Shown here in pieces: positions 5,466 to 12,652 of a stretch of DNA of 12,652 nt (position 1 is its first letter; each line of letters begins with the position of its first letter). Below the pieces are notes generated by a model. The model had not been told where the DNA came from. It worked only from the letters and a program-made list of their open reading frames with translations, and did not search any database. The position numbers and the translations under genes are program-made. Source of the DNA: an uncultured Collinsella sp. (GTDB lineage Bacteria; Actinomycetota; Coriobacteriia; Coriobacteriales; Coriobacteriaceae); assembly GCA_900551205.1 (NCBI GenBank), contig URUW01000033.1:1-12652 (forward strand). Direction: 5' to 3'.

Positions 5466-6899
5466 CTAATTCCAAGACTGTTGATGCTCTTCGTAGGTTT
5501 GCGAGAAGTACTCCTCGTCCTGCGTAATGTAGAAATACAGGTCATCGGAGTCGGTCGGCTCAAGGGTGGCCTTGAGCGCCTCGAGCGACGGAGAGCAGAT
5601 GGGCGTGGGCGGCAGGCCCTCATGCTTATAGGTGTTATACGGGCTATCGCTCTGGAGGTCGTCGGCGGTAACCTCGCCACCGGTGACATACATCATGGTC
5701 GCATCGCTGTTGAGATAGCGCAGGCCGTCGAGCTTGCCGGCAAGGCGGTTGTAGAAGACCGAGGCCACATGCGCACGTTGATCGACGTTGAGGCCCTCGC
5801 GCTCAACGATAGAGGCCAAGTTGACGATATCGTAGTCAGACATCTCCACACCGTAGCGTTCCTTGATCTTGGCTTCGCAGCTCGCAAAGTCAAGCGACTT
5901 GTACTCGGTCTTAAACTGATCGAGCATGGCGCGAATCACGTCATCAGCCGTCGGCGAATCGCCTAACGAATAGGTCTTGGGGAATAAGAAACCCTCGAGC
6001 GAATCGTTGGCGGCGCCCTTAAGGAAGCTATAGTCGTCCACGTAGTTAGAGGCCTTGGCCTGATTGAGGAAGTCTTCCTTAGAGATGCTGTCGTAGGCCT
6101 GGGCCACACGGTCCGCGACTTGATCGACTGTCAGGCCCTCAGGGATAGTCAGCGCATTGGAGCCCGCGTTGGGGCCTTCCATGAGCTGCTGGACGACCTT
6201 GGTCGCATCCATGAGCGTGGAGAACGAGTAGGTGCCAGGCTTAAGCGACATATCGGCGTTGAGCTTTTTCACCGCCGCGTAGTAATCCTTAGGATTTTCG
6301 ACGATATGGTTCTCGGAGAGAATCGAGGCGATCGTATCGCCCGAAGCACCGTCGGGAATGGTCACCGTAACCTGCTGACCAGCCGTGACCTTCGTATCCT
6401 CACCGGTAAAGAAGCCCTTGACGGCAGGCACGACAAAGAAAGCGATAGCAGCAAGCGCGATTACGGCCACCACGACGCCGACAATCATAGGCACCAGGGA
6501 GCTTTTCTTTTGGGCACCGCGACGAGCATGCGTGTTGTAGCTCGAGCGGGTCGCCGGAGCAACGCCATGCGAGCCGCGAGCGTGATGCGAATGCGATTGG
6601 GGGGCCTGCGTTCTCTGGGTAGGTGCCTGCTGCTTAAAGCGAATACCGCCTGCGGGCTGAGCCGAACGAGCAGTGGGCTGCTGAGCCGCGTGAGAAGCCG
6701 GATGCTGAACCGAACGAGCAGAAGGCTGCTGACCCGTCCGTTGAACAGGTTGGGCCGAACGAGAGGAGGACTGCACCGGACGCGCGGCAGACTGAGCTGC
6801 GCGCTGGGTCGGCTGTGCCGGACGCTGGCCAGGCTGGGCAGGGCGCGGCGTAGGCTGCCCATAGCGATTCTGCTGGCGCGGATCGGAAGCGCTAGGCAT
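5466..6899 (-). CDS. mltG: Endolytic murein transglycosylase MltG (YceG-like)
   Basis: A 477-residue membrane-anchored lytic transglycosylase that cleaves nascent peptidoglycan glycan strands and sets their length. A cytoplasmic N-terminal region (about 1-130) is rich in Gln, Ala, Pro, Arg and Ser. One transmembrane helix follows (about 135-158, VPMIVGVVVAVIALA...), then a LysM-like subdomain (VTVTIPDGASGDTIASIL, 177-194) and the YceG catalytic domain. The motif LASIVEREG (361-369) carries the likely catalytic Glu366. SPYNTYKHEGLPPTPI (419-434) and SQTYEEH (466-472) are family hallmarks. The Shine-Dalgarno GAGGAGGT lies just upstream, and the ATG overlaps the end of ruvX by 8 nt. The long repetitive N-terminus is unlike E. 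coli MltG but extended N-termini are common in Gram-positive members. Confidence 0.95.
   Translation of the reverse strand: MPSASDPRQQNRYGQPTPRPAQPGQRPAQPTQRAAQSAARPVQSSSRSAQPVQRTGQQPSARSVQHPASHAAQQPTARSAQPAGGIRFKQQAPTQRTQAPQSHSHHARGSHGVAPATRSSYNTHARRGAQKKSSLVPMIVGVVVAVIALAAIAFFVVPAVKGFFTGEDTKVTAGQQVTVTIPDGASGDTIASILSENHIVENPKDYYAAVKKLNADMSLKPGTYSFSTLMDATKVVQQLMEGPNAGSNALTIPEGLTVDQVADRVAQAYDSISKEDFLNQAKASNYVDDYSFLKGAANDSLEGFLFPKTYSLGDSPTADDVIRAMLDQFKTEYKSLDFASCEAKIKERYGVEMSDYDIVNLASIVEREGLNVDQRAHVASVFYNRLAGKLDGLRYLNSDATMMYVTGGEVTADDLQSDSPYNTYKHEGLPPTPICSPSLEALKATLEPTDSDDLYFYITQDEEYFSQTYEEHQQSWN
6662..6780 (-). repeat. Degenerate 45-48 nt repeat in the 5' part of mltG
   Basis: Bases 6662-6684 and 6710-6732 are identical at 21 of 23 positions (CCGAACGAGCAG, two changes, GGCTGCTGA), a 48-nt period. 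A third partial copy of CCGAACGAG occurs at about 6755. The peptide unit is roughly (S/T)-A-R-S-(A/V)-Q-x-P with Q-Q-P between. It encodes the low-complexity cytoplasmic tail of MltG. Confidence 0.65.
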
Positions 6900-7320
6900 G
6901 CGAAACCTCCTCGTTTTTACGATCGAGCCATGTCTGTAAGAACAGGCTGGCGGCGATCATGTCAATCTTGCCCCTCATCTGCTTTTCGTTGAGCCCCTGC
7001 TCGCGCAGGATTCTCTTGGCCTCCTGCGAGGACAGACGCTCGTCCTCAAACTCCAGCGGAAGCTCGAGCTCGTCGGCAATCTTTTGGGCCACGGCGGCGA
7101 CGCGCTCGGCCTGGGGACCGGGCTCACCGGCCATGGTCAAGGGACGTCCGCTTACCAGGATATCGGGCTCATAGTCCTCAACCAGGTAACTGAACGTCTT
7201 GGCCATGCCAGTGACCTCGGCAGCCGGAAGCACCTTGACAGGCATTGCCATCTTGCCATCACGGCTCGAGACGGCAATGCCAATCCTGGTCTCCCCTATG
7301 TCCAGTGCGAGCGCGACCAC
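6892..7320 (-). CDS. ruvX: RuvX/YqgF, putative Holliday junction resolvase / pre-16S rRNA nuclease
   Basis: A 142-residue RNase H-fold nuclease, typical length. YqgF-family proteins process the 5' end of pre-16S rRNA in E. coli and were also proposed as Holliday junction resolvases. Motifs present: ALDIGETRIGIAVS (5-18) with catalytic Asp7, 'LVSGRPLTMAGEPGPQA' (55-71), 'DERLSSQEA' (93-101) with Glu94, and 'KIDMIAASLFLQTWL' (118-132) with Asp120. The start is a GTG at 7320; a stop codon lies four codons upstream in frame and no ATG precedes the conserved motif. The Shine-Dalgarno is weak, so expression may depend on coupling with alaS, whose stop is 17 nt upstream. The alaS-ruvX-mltG order is a known conserved cluster in Gram-positive bacteria. 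Confidence 0.94.
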   Translation of the reverse strand: MVALALDIGETRIGIAVSSRDGKMAMPVKVLPAAEVTGMAKTFSYLVEDYEPDILVSGRPLTMAGEPGPQAERVAAVAQKIADELELPLEFEDERLSSQEAKRILREQGLNEKQMRGKIDMIAASLFLQTWLDRKNEEVSHA

Positions 7321-7337
7321 AGCGACTACTTATGTTC

Positions 7338-9995
7338 TTAGGCGCCAAGCGCGGTCTTGGCGGCCGCGAGGGCATCGGCGATACCGGCGGCGTTCTTGCC
7401 ACCGGCCTGGGCCATGTTGGGACGACCGCCACCGCGACCATCGACCAGGCCCGCGATCTGCTTGATCACGTTACCGGCGTGGAAACCGGCCTTCACGGCG
7501 TCATCGGAGCCGGCGGCGAGCAGAGCCGGGGTGCCCTTCTCGGTCACGCTGGCAACGACGCAGGCGACGGGGCCGGCAACCTTCTGGTGCACGGTATCCC
7601 AGACGTTTCGCAGGTCAGCAGCCTCAAGGCCCTGGAGCTCAGCGACGACGAGCTTGTAGCCGTCGAGCTCGACGGCGCCCTCGATGGCGCTGGAGACAGC
7701 ATCGGAGGAGCCACCGGTCAGCGCCTTCTTAAGCTTATTGGACGTCTCGCGCAGCTCAGCCTGCAGGTTTTCCACGCGGGCGGGAACCTCATCCACACGG
7801 CACTTGAGCGCAGCAGCGGCGGCGTCGACGAGCGCCAGACGGTCGGCCATGTAGTCGAGAGCACCCTTGGAGGTCACGGCCTCGATACGGCGGACGTTCG
7901 AGCCCGTGGAGGACTCGGAGATGATCTTGAACAGGCCGATCTCGGCGGTGTTGGCGGCATGGGTGCCACCGCAAAGCTCACGGGAGAACGGCTGGTCCTC
8001 GGCGCCCACGGAGACAACGCGGACGACGTCGCCATACTTCTCGCCAAACAGGGCGACAGCACCGGCGGCCTTGGCCTCGTCGATGCCCATGACGCGGGTC
8101 ACGACCGGCTTGGAGGCGAAGATCTGCTGGTTGACCAGGTCCTCGACAGCCTTGAGCTGCTCGGAGGACAGGGCCTCGAAGTGCGTGAAGTCAAAGCGCA
8201 GGTGCTCGGGCGTCACCAGCGAGCCAGCCTGGGAGACATGCTCGCCCAGGACCTGCTTAAGCGCGGCGTCGAGCAGGTGCGTGGCGGTGTGGTTGCGACG
8301 CAGGAAGCCACGGCGCTCGGCGTCGAGCGCGGCGGTCACGGTAGTACCGACGGTCAGCGTACCCTCGGTGACGTGGGCGACGTGAGCATACAGGCCGTTG
8401 TGGTTCTTGGTATCGGAAACGGTCAGCGCAACGCCCTCGGCGGAAAGCTCACCGGCGTCACCCTGCTGGCCGCCCATCTCGGCATAGAACGGAGTGTGGT
8501 CGAGCACGACCTCGACATCCTCGCCCGCGGCAGCGGACTCAACGGACTCACCGTTGCGAACGATAGCGACAACCTTGGCGCCCTCGATGACGTCGTTGTC
8601 ATAGCCGTCGAACTCGGTCGCAGCGACCTTGTCCGAAAGCTCGACCCACACGTCATTGAAGCTGCCCCAGGCATCGCCCTTGGCGTTGGCGCGGGCGCGG
8701 GCCTTCTGGTCCTCCATGCAAGCGGTGAAGCCATCCATATCGACGTCGTGCCCAGCGGTACCAGCAATCTCGACGGTCAGGTCGATGGGGAAACCAAAGG
8801 TGTCGTGAAGCTTAAAGGCAACATCGCCCGGAAGGACAGCGCCGTCGGCGAGCGCGGCCAGGGCCTCGTCCAGGTAAACGCGGCCGTTGTCGAGCGTCGT
8901 TGAGAAACGCTCCTCCTCGGAGGCGACGATGCCCTTAACGAGCGCGACGTTCTTGAGCAGCTCGGGATAGGCCTCGCCCATCTGGGCGTTGACCTCGTCG
9001 ATAAACTTGGTCAGGAAGGCGCCCTCGATGCCCAGCAGGCGACCGTGGAACACGGCACGGCGGAGCAGGCGGCGAAGGACGTACTCGCGACCCTCGTTAC
9101 CGGGCAGGATGCCGTCGGAGATCATAAAGTCGACGGCACGGGAGTGGTCGGCGATGATGCGCAGGGAGCGGCTAGCACCGGAGTAATCGTCGGCGTCATA
9201 GGTCTTGCCGCTGATCTTCTCGCCCAGCTTGATGAGGTGCTGCATCAGATCGCCGTCGTAGTTAGCGGTCTTGTGCTGCATGATGGCGGCCATGCGCTCC
9301 AGACCCATGCCCGTATCGAGGTTGCGGTGCGGCAGCTCCGGCATGGAGCCGTCCTCCTGGCGGTCGTACTGGGTAAAGACGAGATTCCAGAACTCCAGGA
9401 AGCGGTCGCAGTCGCAGCCGGGCTTGCAGTCGGGGCTGCCGCAGCCGACCTCCTCGCCCATGTCAAAGTAGATCTCGGAGCACGGACCGCAGGGGCCGGT
9501 GGGGCCAGCGGCCCAGAAGTTGTCGTCCTCGCCCAGGCGGGAGATGTGATCCTCGGCAACGCCCAGGGAGCGCCACACGTCATGGGTCTCGTCGTCTTCG
9601 GTAAAGACGGTGAAGTACAGGCGGTCGAGCGGCAGCTTGAACTCCTTGGTGATGAGCTCAAAGGCCCAAGCACAGGCCTGCTGCTTGGAGACGCCGCCAA
9701 AGGAGAAGTCGCCGAGCATCTCAAAGAAGGACAGGTGACGGCCGTCCTCGCCGATGCAGTCGATGTCGTTGGTGCGGACGCACTTCTGGCAGGAGATCGC
9801 GCCGATCTCCTTCATGGTCTTCTTGCCCTGGTAGTACTCCTTAAACTGGTTCATGCCGGCGTTGGCAAGCAGCAGCGAAGGATCGTCAGGGACGAGGGAC
9901 GAAGAAGGATAGAGCTTAAGACCGCGCTCCTCAAAGAAGTTGAGGAACTTGGAGCGAATCTCGGCCGTAGTCATTGACGGGTAGTCAGCACTCAT
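7338..9995 (-). CDS. alaS: Alanyl-tRNA synthetase
   Basis: A full-length 885-residue class II synthetase that charges tRNA-Ala and edits mischarged Ser/Gly. In order: the catalytic core (about 1-240) opening 'EIRSKFLNFFEERG', with motif 2 region 'DGRHLSFFEMLGDFSFGG' (84-101) and 'NLDTGMGLERMA' (225-236); the tRNA-recognition domain with 'ILPGNEGREYVLRRLLRR' (296-313); the editing domain with zinc ligands HTATH (His569, His573) and CGGTH (Cys675, His679); and a C-Ala/DHHA1 domain ending with 'GGGRPNMAQAGG' (855-866). The ATG at 9995 has GAGGAG 9 nt upstream; a longer frame would add 30 unrelated residues across the promoter and terminator, so it is rejected. It is the first gene of the alaS-ruvX-mltG-yqeG-aroK-aroB-like operon. 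Confidence 0.98.
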   Translation of the reverse strand: MSADYPSMTTAEIRSKFLNFFEERGLKLYPSSSLVPDDPSLLLANAGMNQFKEYYQGKKTMKEIGAISCQKCVRTNDIDCIGEDGRHLSFFEMLGDFSFGGVSKQQACAWAFELITKEFKLPLDRLYFTVFTEDDETHDVWRSLGVAEDHISRLGEDDNFWAAGPTGPCGPCSEIYFDMGEEVGCGSPDCKPGCDCDRFLEFWNLVFTQYDRQEDGSMPELPHRNLDTGMGLERMAAIMQHKTANYDGDLMQHLIKLGEKISGKTYDADDYSGASRSLRIIADHSRAVDFMISDGILPGNEGREYVLRRLLRRAVFHGRLLGIEGAFLTKFIDEVNAQMGEAYPELLKNVALVKGIVASEEERFSTTLDNGRVYLDEALAALADGAVLPGDVAFKLHDTFGFPIDLTVEIAGTAGHDVDMDGFTACMEDQKARARANAKGDAWGSFNDVWVELSDKVAATEFDGYDNDVIEGAKVVAIVRNGESVESAAAGEDVEVVLDHTPFYAEMGGQQGDAGELSAEGVALTVSDTKNHNGLYAHVAHVTEGTLTVGTTVTAALDAERRGFLRRNHTATHLLDAALKQVLGEHVSQAGSLVTPEHLRFDFTHFEALSSEQLKAVEDLVNQQIFASKPVVTRVMGIDEAKAAGAVALFGEKYGDVVRVVSVGAEDQPFSRELCGGTHAANTAEIGLFKIISESSTGSNVRRIEAVTSKGALDYMADRLALVDAAAAALKCRVDEVPARVENLQAELRETSNKLKKALTGGSSDAVSSAIEGAVELDGYKLVVAELQGLEAADLRNVWDTVHQKVAGPVACVVASVTEKGTPALLAAGSDDAVKAGFHAGNVIKQIAGLVDGRGGGRPNMAQAGGKNAAGIADALAAAKTALGA

Positions 9996-10041
9996 AGAGG
10001 GAATCTCCTCGGTTTCACATCGAAACAGTTCAAACGTAACG

Positions 10042-10070
10042 ATATTACCATCCCACCGCGCCTGTGCAAA
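10042..10070 (-). promoter_or_regulatory. Promoter of the alaS operon (extended -10)
   Basis: On the minus strand TGGTAATAT gives an extended -10 with hexamer TAATAT at 10047-10042. At 17 bp the -35 is TTTGCA (10070-10065), which overlaps the T-run of the preceding terminator. The predicted leader is about 40 nt, too short for a T-box riboswitch. Confidence 0.6.
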
Positions 10071-10097
10071 AAAGAGGGCCGCCAAACAGCGACCCTC
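10068..10097 (-). terminator. Rho-independent terminator upstream of alaS
   Basis: Bases 10074-10082 and 10089-10097 pair as a 9-bp stem (one G-U) with a 6-nt loop. On the minus strand it ends in six T (10073-10068). Genes upstream on this strand are the AI-2E-like gene and the sigma factor, so it probably ends that transcript, which would then run antisense through the small plus-strand gene. Confidence 0.75.
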
Positions 10098-10131
10098 CAG
10101 CGAAAGTGCACGTTATTTAGGTCTGTCAAAT

Positions 10132-10160
10132 ACTTTGAAAAAAAATGATTTCGGTATAAT
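10132..10160 (+). promoter_or_regulatory. Probable promoter of the small plus-strand gene
   Basis: A perfect TATAAT lies at 10155-10160, 33 nt before the ATG. TTGAAA at 10135-10140 is only 14 bp upstream; at 16-17 bp the -35 would be the weak CTTTGA or ACTTTG. An A-rich stretch (10138-10145) lies between the two elements. Confidence 0.55.
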
Positions 10161-10192
10161 TGCATATAAGAATCGTCCGGAAGGAGCGATCG

Positions 10193-10432
10193 ATGAATAG
10201 CAAACGGTTTGTCGTGAATGCACTAACCTCGGTAGCCCTTTTAGCAATCTTCGCTTACTCGAGCTGGTATGTGAACCAGCCGAGATTTGGCTACGCATTG
10301 TACGCAGTAACATCTGGCGATAAAGCGTATTACACCCTAAGCGCAATTGACGCCATCTTTTTCTATGTGGCTGGCCCCTTATCAATCGCTTTGATCGCGT
10401 TTATTGTTATTTACAACATCAAGAAACGCTAA
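10193..10432 (+). CDS. Small two-helix membrane protein, function unknown
   Basis: A 79-residue protein I do not recognise. It has a basic N-terminus (MNSKRF), a hydrophobic helix at about 6-27 (VVNALTSVALLAIFAYSSWYV), a polar loop of about 25 residues rich in Tyr, a second helix at about 51-75 and a basic end (NIKKR). Both termini are predicted to be cytoplasmic. The ATG at 10193 is chosen because GGAAGGAG lies 6 nt upstream; an earlier start at 10160 would fall on the -10 element. By hand count its GC is 44% (106 of 240), well below the GC-rich neighbours, and it is the only plus-strand gene. Its last 51 nt overlap the antisense 3' end of the AI-2E-like gene. No toxin or bacteriocin motif is evident. 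Recent acquisition is an inference. Confidence 0.75.
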   Translation: MNSKRFVVNALTSVALLAIFAYSSWYVNQPRFGYALYAVTSGDKAYYTLSAIDAIFFYVAGPLSIALIAFIVIYNIKKR

Positions 10433-11835
10433 CAGGGCCAATTTGGAATCCGAATCGTCCATGGAGCCGTCGATGCCGGTTTTGGTGTCGTCGTCAGAGC
10501 TTGTGTCGTCGTCCTTGGCAAAGGGGTTCTTAAAGAAACCCGTCGCGTCGGGCTGCAGGCCTGAGAGCTTAATCCAGGGATTATCGAGCTCGGGCTTGGG
10601 CATTGCCTGGGCCTCGGGCGCGGTCTCGTTGCCGATAAGCTCGGACTCATAGATGAACGTATCGTCTCCGAGCGCGTCGTAGGCGGCGACCGGGTTACCC
10701 TCGGTATCGCGATACGGAGTGCCCTTAAACACGGCGCCGTCGTATGCCACGAGCTGACGGCCGGTCTCGTTCTCAAAGTAGTAGACGAAGATGCCCTTGA
10801 GGGCCGCGCACAGCGGAATGGCGATAACCATGCCGATGGGACCCATGAGTGCCGAACCGATAACGAGGGCCGTCAGGCTCATAACGGGATGCACCTGCAC
10901 CGAGCTCTGCATGACCTTAGGCGAAATGACATTATCGGTGACATTTTGAGCCACCATGGTCACGACAAGCGTCCATAACGCCAGCATAGGGCTGAACATA
11001 AAGCCGAGCACCGTGGCGATCGCCGCACTCACCCAGGGACCGACAACCGGAACCAGGTGCATAATGCCGGTAAAGATAGCCATGAGTGCTGCATACGGAT
11101 GGCCGATGATCGTAAAACCAATAAAGGCAAGAAAACCGCCACAGATCGATGTGATGACCATGCCACGCATGTAGCCGCCGACCGAACGCGAAAGGATGGC
11201 CACCATAAAGCGGTACGAGGTCTCCTTTTCCTGCCCGATGATGGCATGCGGGGATAATCGCAGGCCATCCAGTAGGCAAGCACCAGACCAAGGAAGATCA
11301 CGAACAACTGCGAGGCCGTATTGGTGATGAGCGGGAACACACCGCGGCCAAGCTCGGCAGCGATCTGAGACACATACTTCGATGCCACGGTAACCAGCGA
11401 CGAAAGATTATCGTCCAAATACTCCATGAGCGGCGTGTTGTTGAGCGTCTTGACATGCGAGACCATCTCGTTGAGGTCGCCACCCGCAACACGAAGCTGC
11501 TCGGGCAGGCGGCTCAGGACTTCCATGATCTGACCAAAAAGAATCGGCGACAAGATGCAAACAACACCGACGAGCACGGCAACAACAACAATAAGCGCTA
11601 TAAGCGAACCGATGCCGCGATTCACGCCATGATGCTCGAGCCAGTTGGTGATCGGGGACATCACAAAAGCAATGATGGAACCGACTGCCAAAAATTCGAT
11701 GACCGGTGCCAGGATGCCCATAAGGTTAAAGATGACGGCAGCGATGACAATGCAACCGACGACGGCCCAAATACGAAGCGTCAGAATGCGAGCATCGCGC
11801 AGCGTGCGGTCGGATTGTTGGGGGTGCTCATTCAT
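10382..11835 (-). pseudogene. AI-2E family (YdiK/PerM-like) transporter, frameshifted
   Basis: Two frames together make one AI-2E family membrane protein, a family that includes putative autoinducer exporters and Na+/H+ antiporters. The N-terminal part (11835 to about 11245) encodes 'ILAPVIEFLAVGSIIAF', 'MSPITNWLEHHGV' and 'LVLAYWMACDYPR', all family-typical. Then the frame is lost at about 11243-11250. The conserved continuation 'IIGQEKETSYRFMVAILSRS' and 'VGGYMRGMVI' lies in the next frame from 11245 to the stop at 10382. Downstream 'HLVPVVGPWVSAAIA' and 'VISPKVM' complete the family core, followed by an acidic tail of about 130 residues. Some residues usual between 'DYPR' and 'IIG' seem absent, so a small deletion is more likely than programmed slippage. 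The first frame reads on to 11029. A separate C-terminal open frame starts at 11206. The start overlaps the sigma-factor stop by 4 nt (ATGA). An assembly error is possible. Confidence 0.8.
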
Positions 11836-12623
11836 GAACGAACCATCACTCCGTCGGGGTCGATCTTATCTTGAATCTTCTTAAGCGTGCGGCGCAGCAG
11901 ACGCGAAACCTGCACCTGCGAGATGCCCAGCTTCTTGGCAATCTCGATCTGGGTCATGCCCTTCACAAAACGCAGCTCGATAACCTCGCGCTCGCGCGGC
12001 GAGAAATCGCGGATGGCTTCCTCGATTACCAGACGGTCATCGGTAAAGTCGAGCTCGTTGTCATCGTCGGCGTAACGATCGAGAATCGAAGGCGCATCAT
12101 CGGAATCGGACGCACCGGGGGCCTCGATGGGCACCGAGGTGTAGGCCGAGGACGATTCCATGGCTTCGAGCACCTCGTCGACGGTTACGCCAAGATAATC
12201 GGCGATTTCCTCAACCTTGGGCGAACGCTGAAGCTCGTTGGTGAGCTTGTCGGTGGCCTGGTTAACCTTGGCAGAGAGCTCCTGCAGACGACGCGGCACG
12301 CGCACACTCCAGCCCTTGTCGCGGAAGTGGCGCTTAATCTCGCCCAAGATGGTGGGCGTGGCAAACGTCGTGAACTCGAGTCCGCGCTCGGGATCAAAGC
12401 GATCGATAGCCTTGAGCAAGCCCAAGTACCCGACCTGCAAAAGGTCATCGAGCGGCTCGCCGCGGTTCTTGAATTTGTTGGCAAGAAACCTTACCAGGTT
12501 CATATGGGACATGACGAGCTGCTCGCGAGCATCCGGATCACCGGTCTCCTTATAACGACGAAACAGCTCGCGGGTTTTCTCCTTGTCCCAAGCGGTCTTG
12601 CCGCTCCGGGAGCGTTCGGTCAT
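11832..12623 (-). CDS. Alternative sigma factor, SigB/SigF/SigG group
   Basis: A 263-residue group 3 sigma-70 factor, the usual size of SigB/SigF. Region 2 is clear: 'MSHMNLVRFLANKF' (38-51), 'DDLLQVGYLGLLKAIDRFDP' (59-78, core binding) and 'FTTFATPTILGEIKRHFRDK' (84-103, -10 recognition). Region 3 includes 'VRVPRRLQEL' (107-116) and 'SPKVEEIADYLGVTVDEV' (134-151). Region 4 has 'FSPREREVIELRF' (207-219) and the helix-turn-helix 'TQIEIAKKLGISQVQVSRLL' (224-243). An acidic linker (about 172-197) joins regions 3 and 4. In other Gram-positives such factors respond to general stress or sporulation and are held by an RsbW/SpoIIAB-type anti-sigma. AAGGCGG lies 9 nt before the ATG. Its stop overlaps the AI-2E-like gene start, so the two are cotranscribed. 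Confidence 0.93.
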   Translation of the reverse strand: MTERSRSGKTAWDKEKTRELFRRYKETGDPDAREQLVMSHMNLVRFLANKFKNRGEPLDDLLQVGYLGLLKAIDRFDPERGLEFTTFATPTILGEIKRHFRDKGWSVRVPRRLQELSAKVNQATDKLTNELQRSPKVEEIADYLGVTVDEVLEAMESSSAYTSVPIEAPGASDSDDAPSILDRYADDDNELDFTDDRLVIEEAIRDFSPREREVIELRFVKGMTQIEIAKKLGISQVQVSRLLRRTLKKIQDKIDPDGVMVRS

Positions 12624-12624
12624 A

Positions 12625-12652
12625 TTAGATATCCGCCTTGAGGTCGAGGGAA
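12625..12652 (-). CDS. Possible C-terminal end of an upstream gene (runs off right edge)
   Basis: One minus-strand frame reads S-L-D-L-K-A-D-I then TAA at 12627-12625, 1 nt before the sigma-factor ATG. Spacing fits an operon partner, and SigB-type genes often follow an anti-sigma kinase (RsbW), but eight residues cannot identify it. The sigma-factor frame is also open to the edge. Confidence 0.3.

Noticed and set aside
5465..5689. 75-residue upstream extension of the YqeG-like protein
   Set aside because: It overlaps the 3' end of mltG, is Arg/Ser/Pro-rich shadow sequence, and the ATG at 5464 begins exactly at the conserved region.
7245..8903. 552-codon open frame on the plus strand opposite alaS
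   Set aside because: It is fully antisense to a well-supported AlaRS gene, has no recognised motif, and long opposite-strand frames are expected in GC-rich coding DNA.
9996..10085. N-terminal extension of AlaRS by 30 residues
   Set aside because: It would cover the promoter and terminator T-run, lacks a ribosome binding site and is not homologous to AlaRS; the ATG at 9995 has a good Shine-Dalgarno.
9996..10100. T-box or attenuator riboswitch controlling alaS
   Set aside because: A terminator hairpin is present, but the T-box core sequence is absent and the -10 lies after the hairpin, leaving a leader of only about 40 nt.
11218..11232. Programmed -1 frameshift at the AAAAGG run in the AI-2E-like gene
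   Set aside because: The zero-frame codons do not form a slippery heptamer, and conserved second-frame residues (IIGQ) begin before the run, so a deletion explains the break better.

Overview
The window reads as a housekeeping chromosomal region of a high-GC Actinomycetota bacterium, most likely class Coriobacteriia and Collinsella-like. This is inferred from gene content, order and protein flavour, not from a database match. All genes but one lie on the minus strand, in compact runs with 1-24 nt gaps or ATGA-type overlaps. No phage, CRISPR, transposon, tRNA or rRNA is visible.

Layout from left to right; minus-strand transcription runs right to left. (1) 1-1896: efp, an Asp23/YqhY-family gene, nusB, xseB and the start of a TlyA-like rRNA methyltransferase, behind a TATAAT promoter at about 1954. 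(2) 2056-3186: an M24 Xaa-Pro aminopeptidase (pepP) with its own terminator (about 1991-2033), and a leader holding a concentric inverted repeat centred at 3250. (3) 3319-9995: alaS, ruvX, mltG, a YqeG-type HAD phosphatase, aroK and an AroB-like gene, apparently one operon from an extended -10 promoter near 10045. (4) 10193-10432: the only plus-strand gene, a small AT-richer two-helix membrane protein with its own -10 and strong ribosome binding site. (5) 10382-12623: a SigB/SigF-type alternative sigma factor overlapping by 4 nt an AI-2E-family membrane protein gene that is frameshifted at about 11245. The last bases at the right edge could be the tail of another gene, perhaps an anti-sigma factor.

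How the genes work together: the first three blocks serve translation (EF-P, AlaRS, NusB, TlyA), DNA processing (XseB, RuvX), peptidoglycan and envelope (MltG, possibly YqeG), peptide turnover (PepP) and the shikimate pathway (AroK, AroB-like). The aroK-aroB-pepP-efp-nusB order resembles the arrangement common in Actinomycetota.

The most notable observation is that the AroB-like protein keeps the overall dehydroquinate synthase layout but has lost the NAD-binding glycine motif and all three metal ligands. It looks like a non-catalytic or repurposed homologue in the aroB position. Second-tier points are the broken AI-2E gene, the small plus-strand membrane gene overlapping its 3' end by 51 nt, and the long dyad in front of pepP. 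I did not find a convincing new defence or mobile system.
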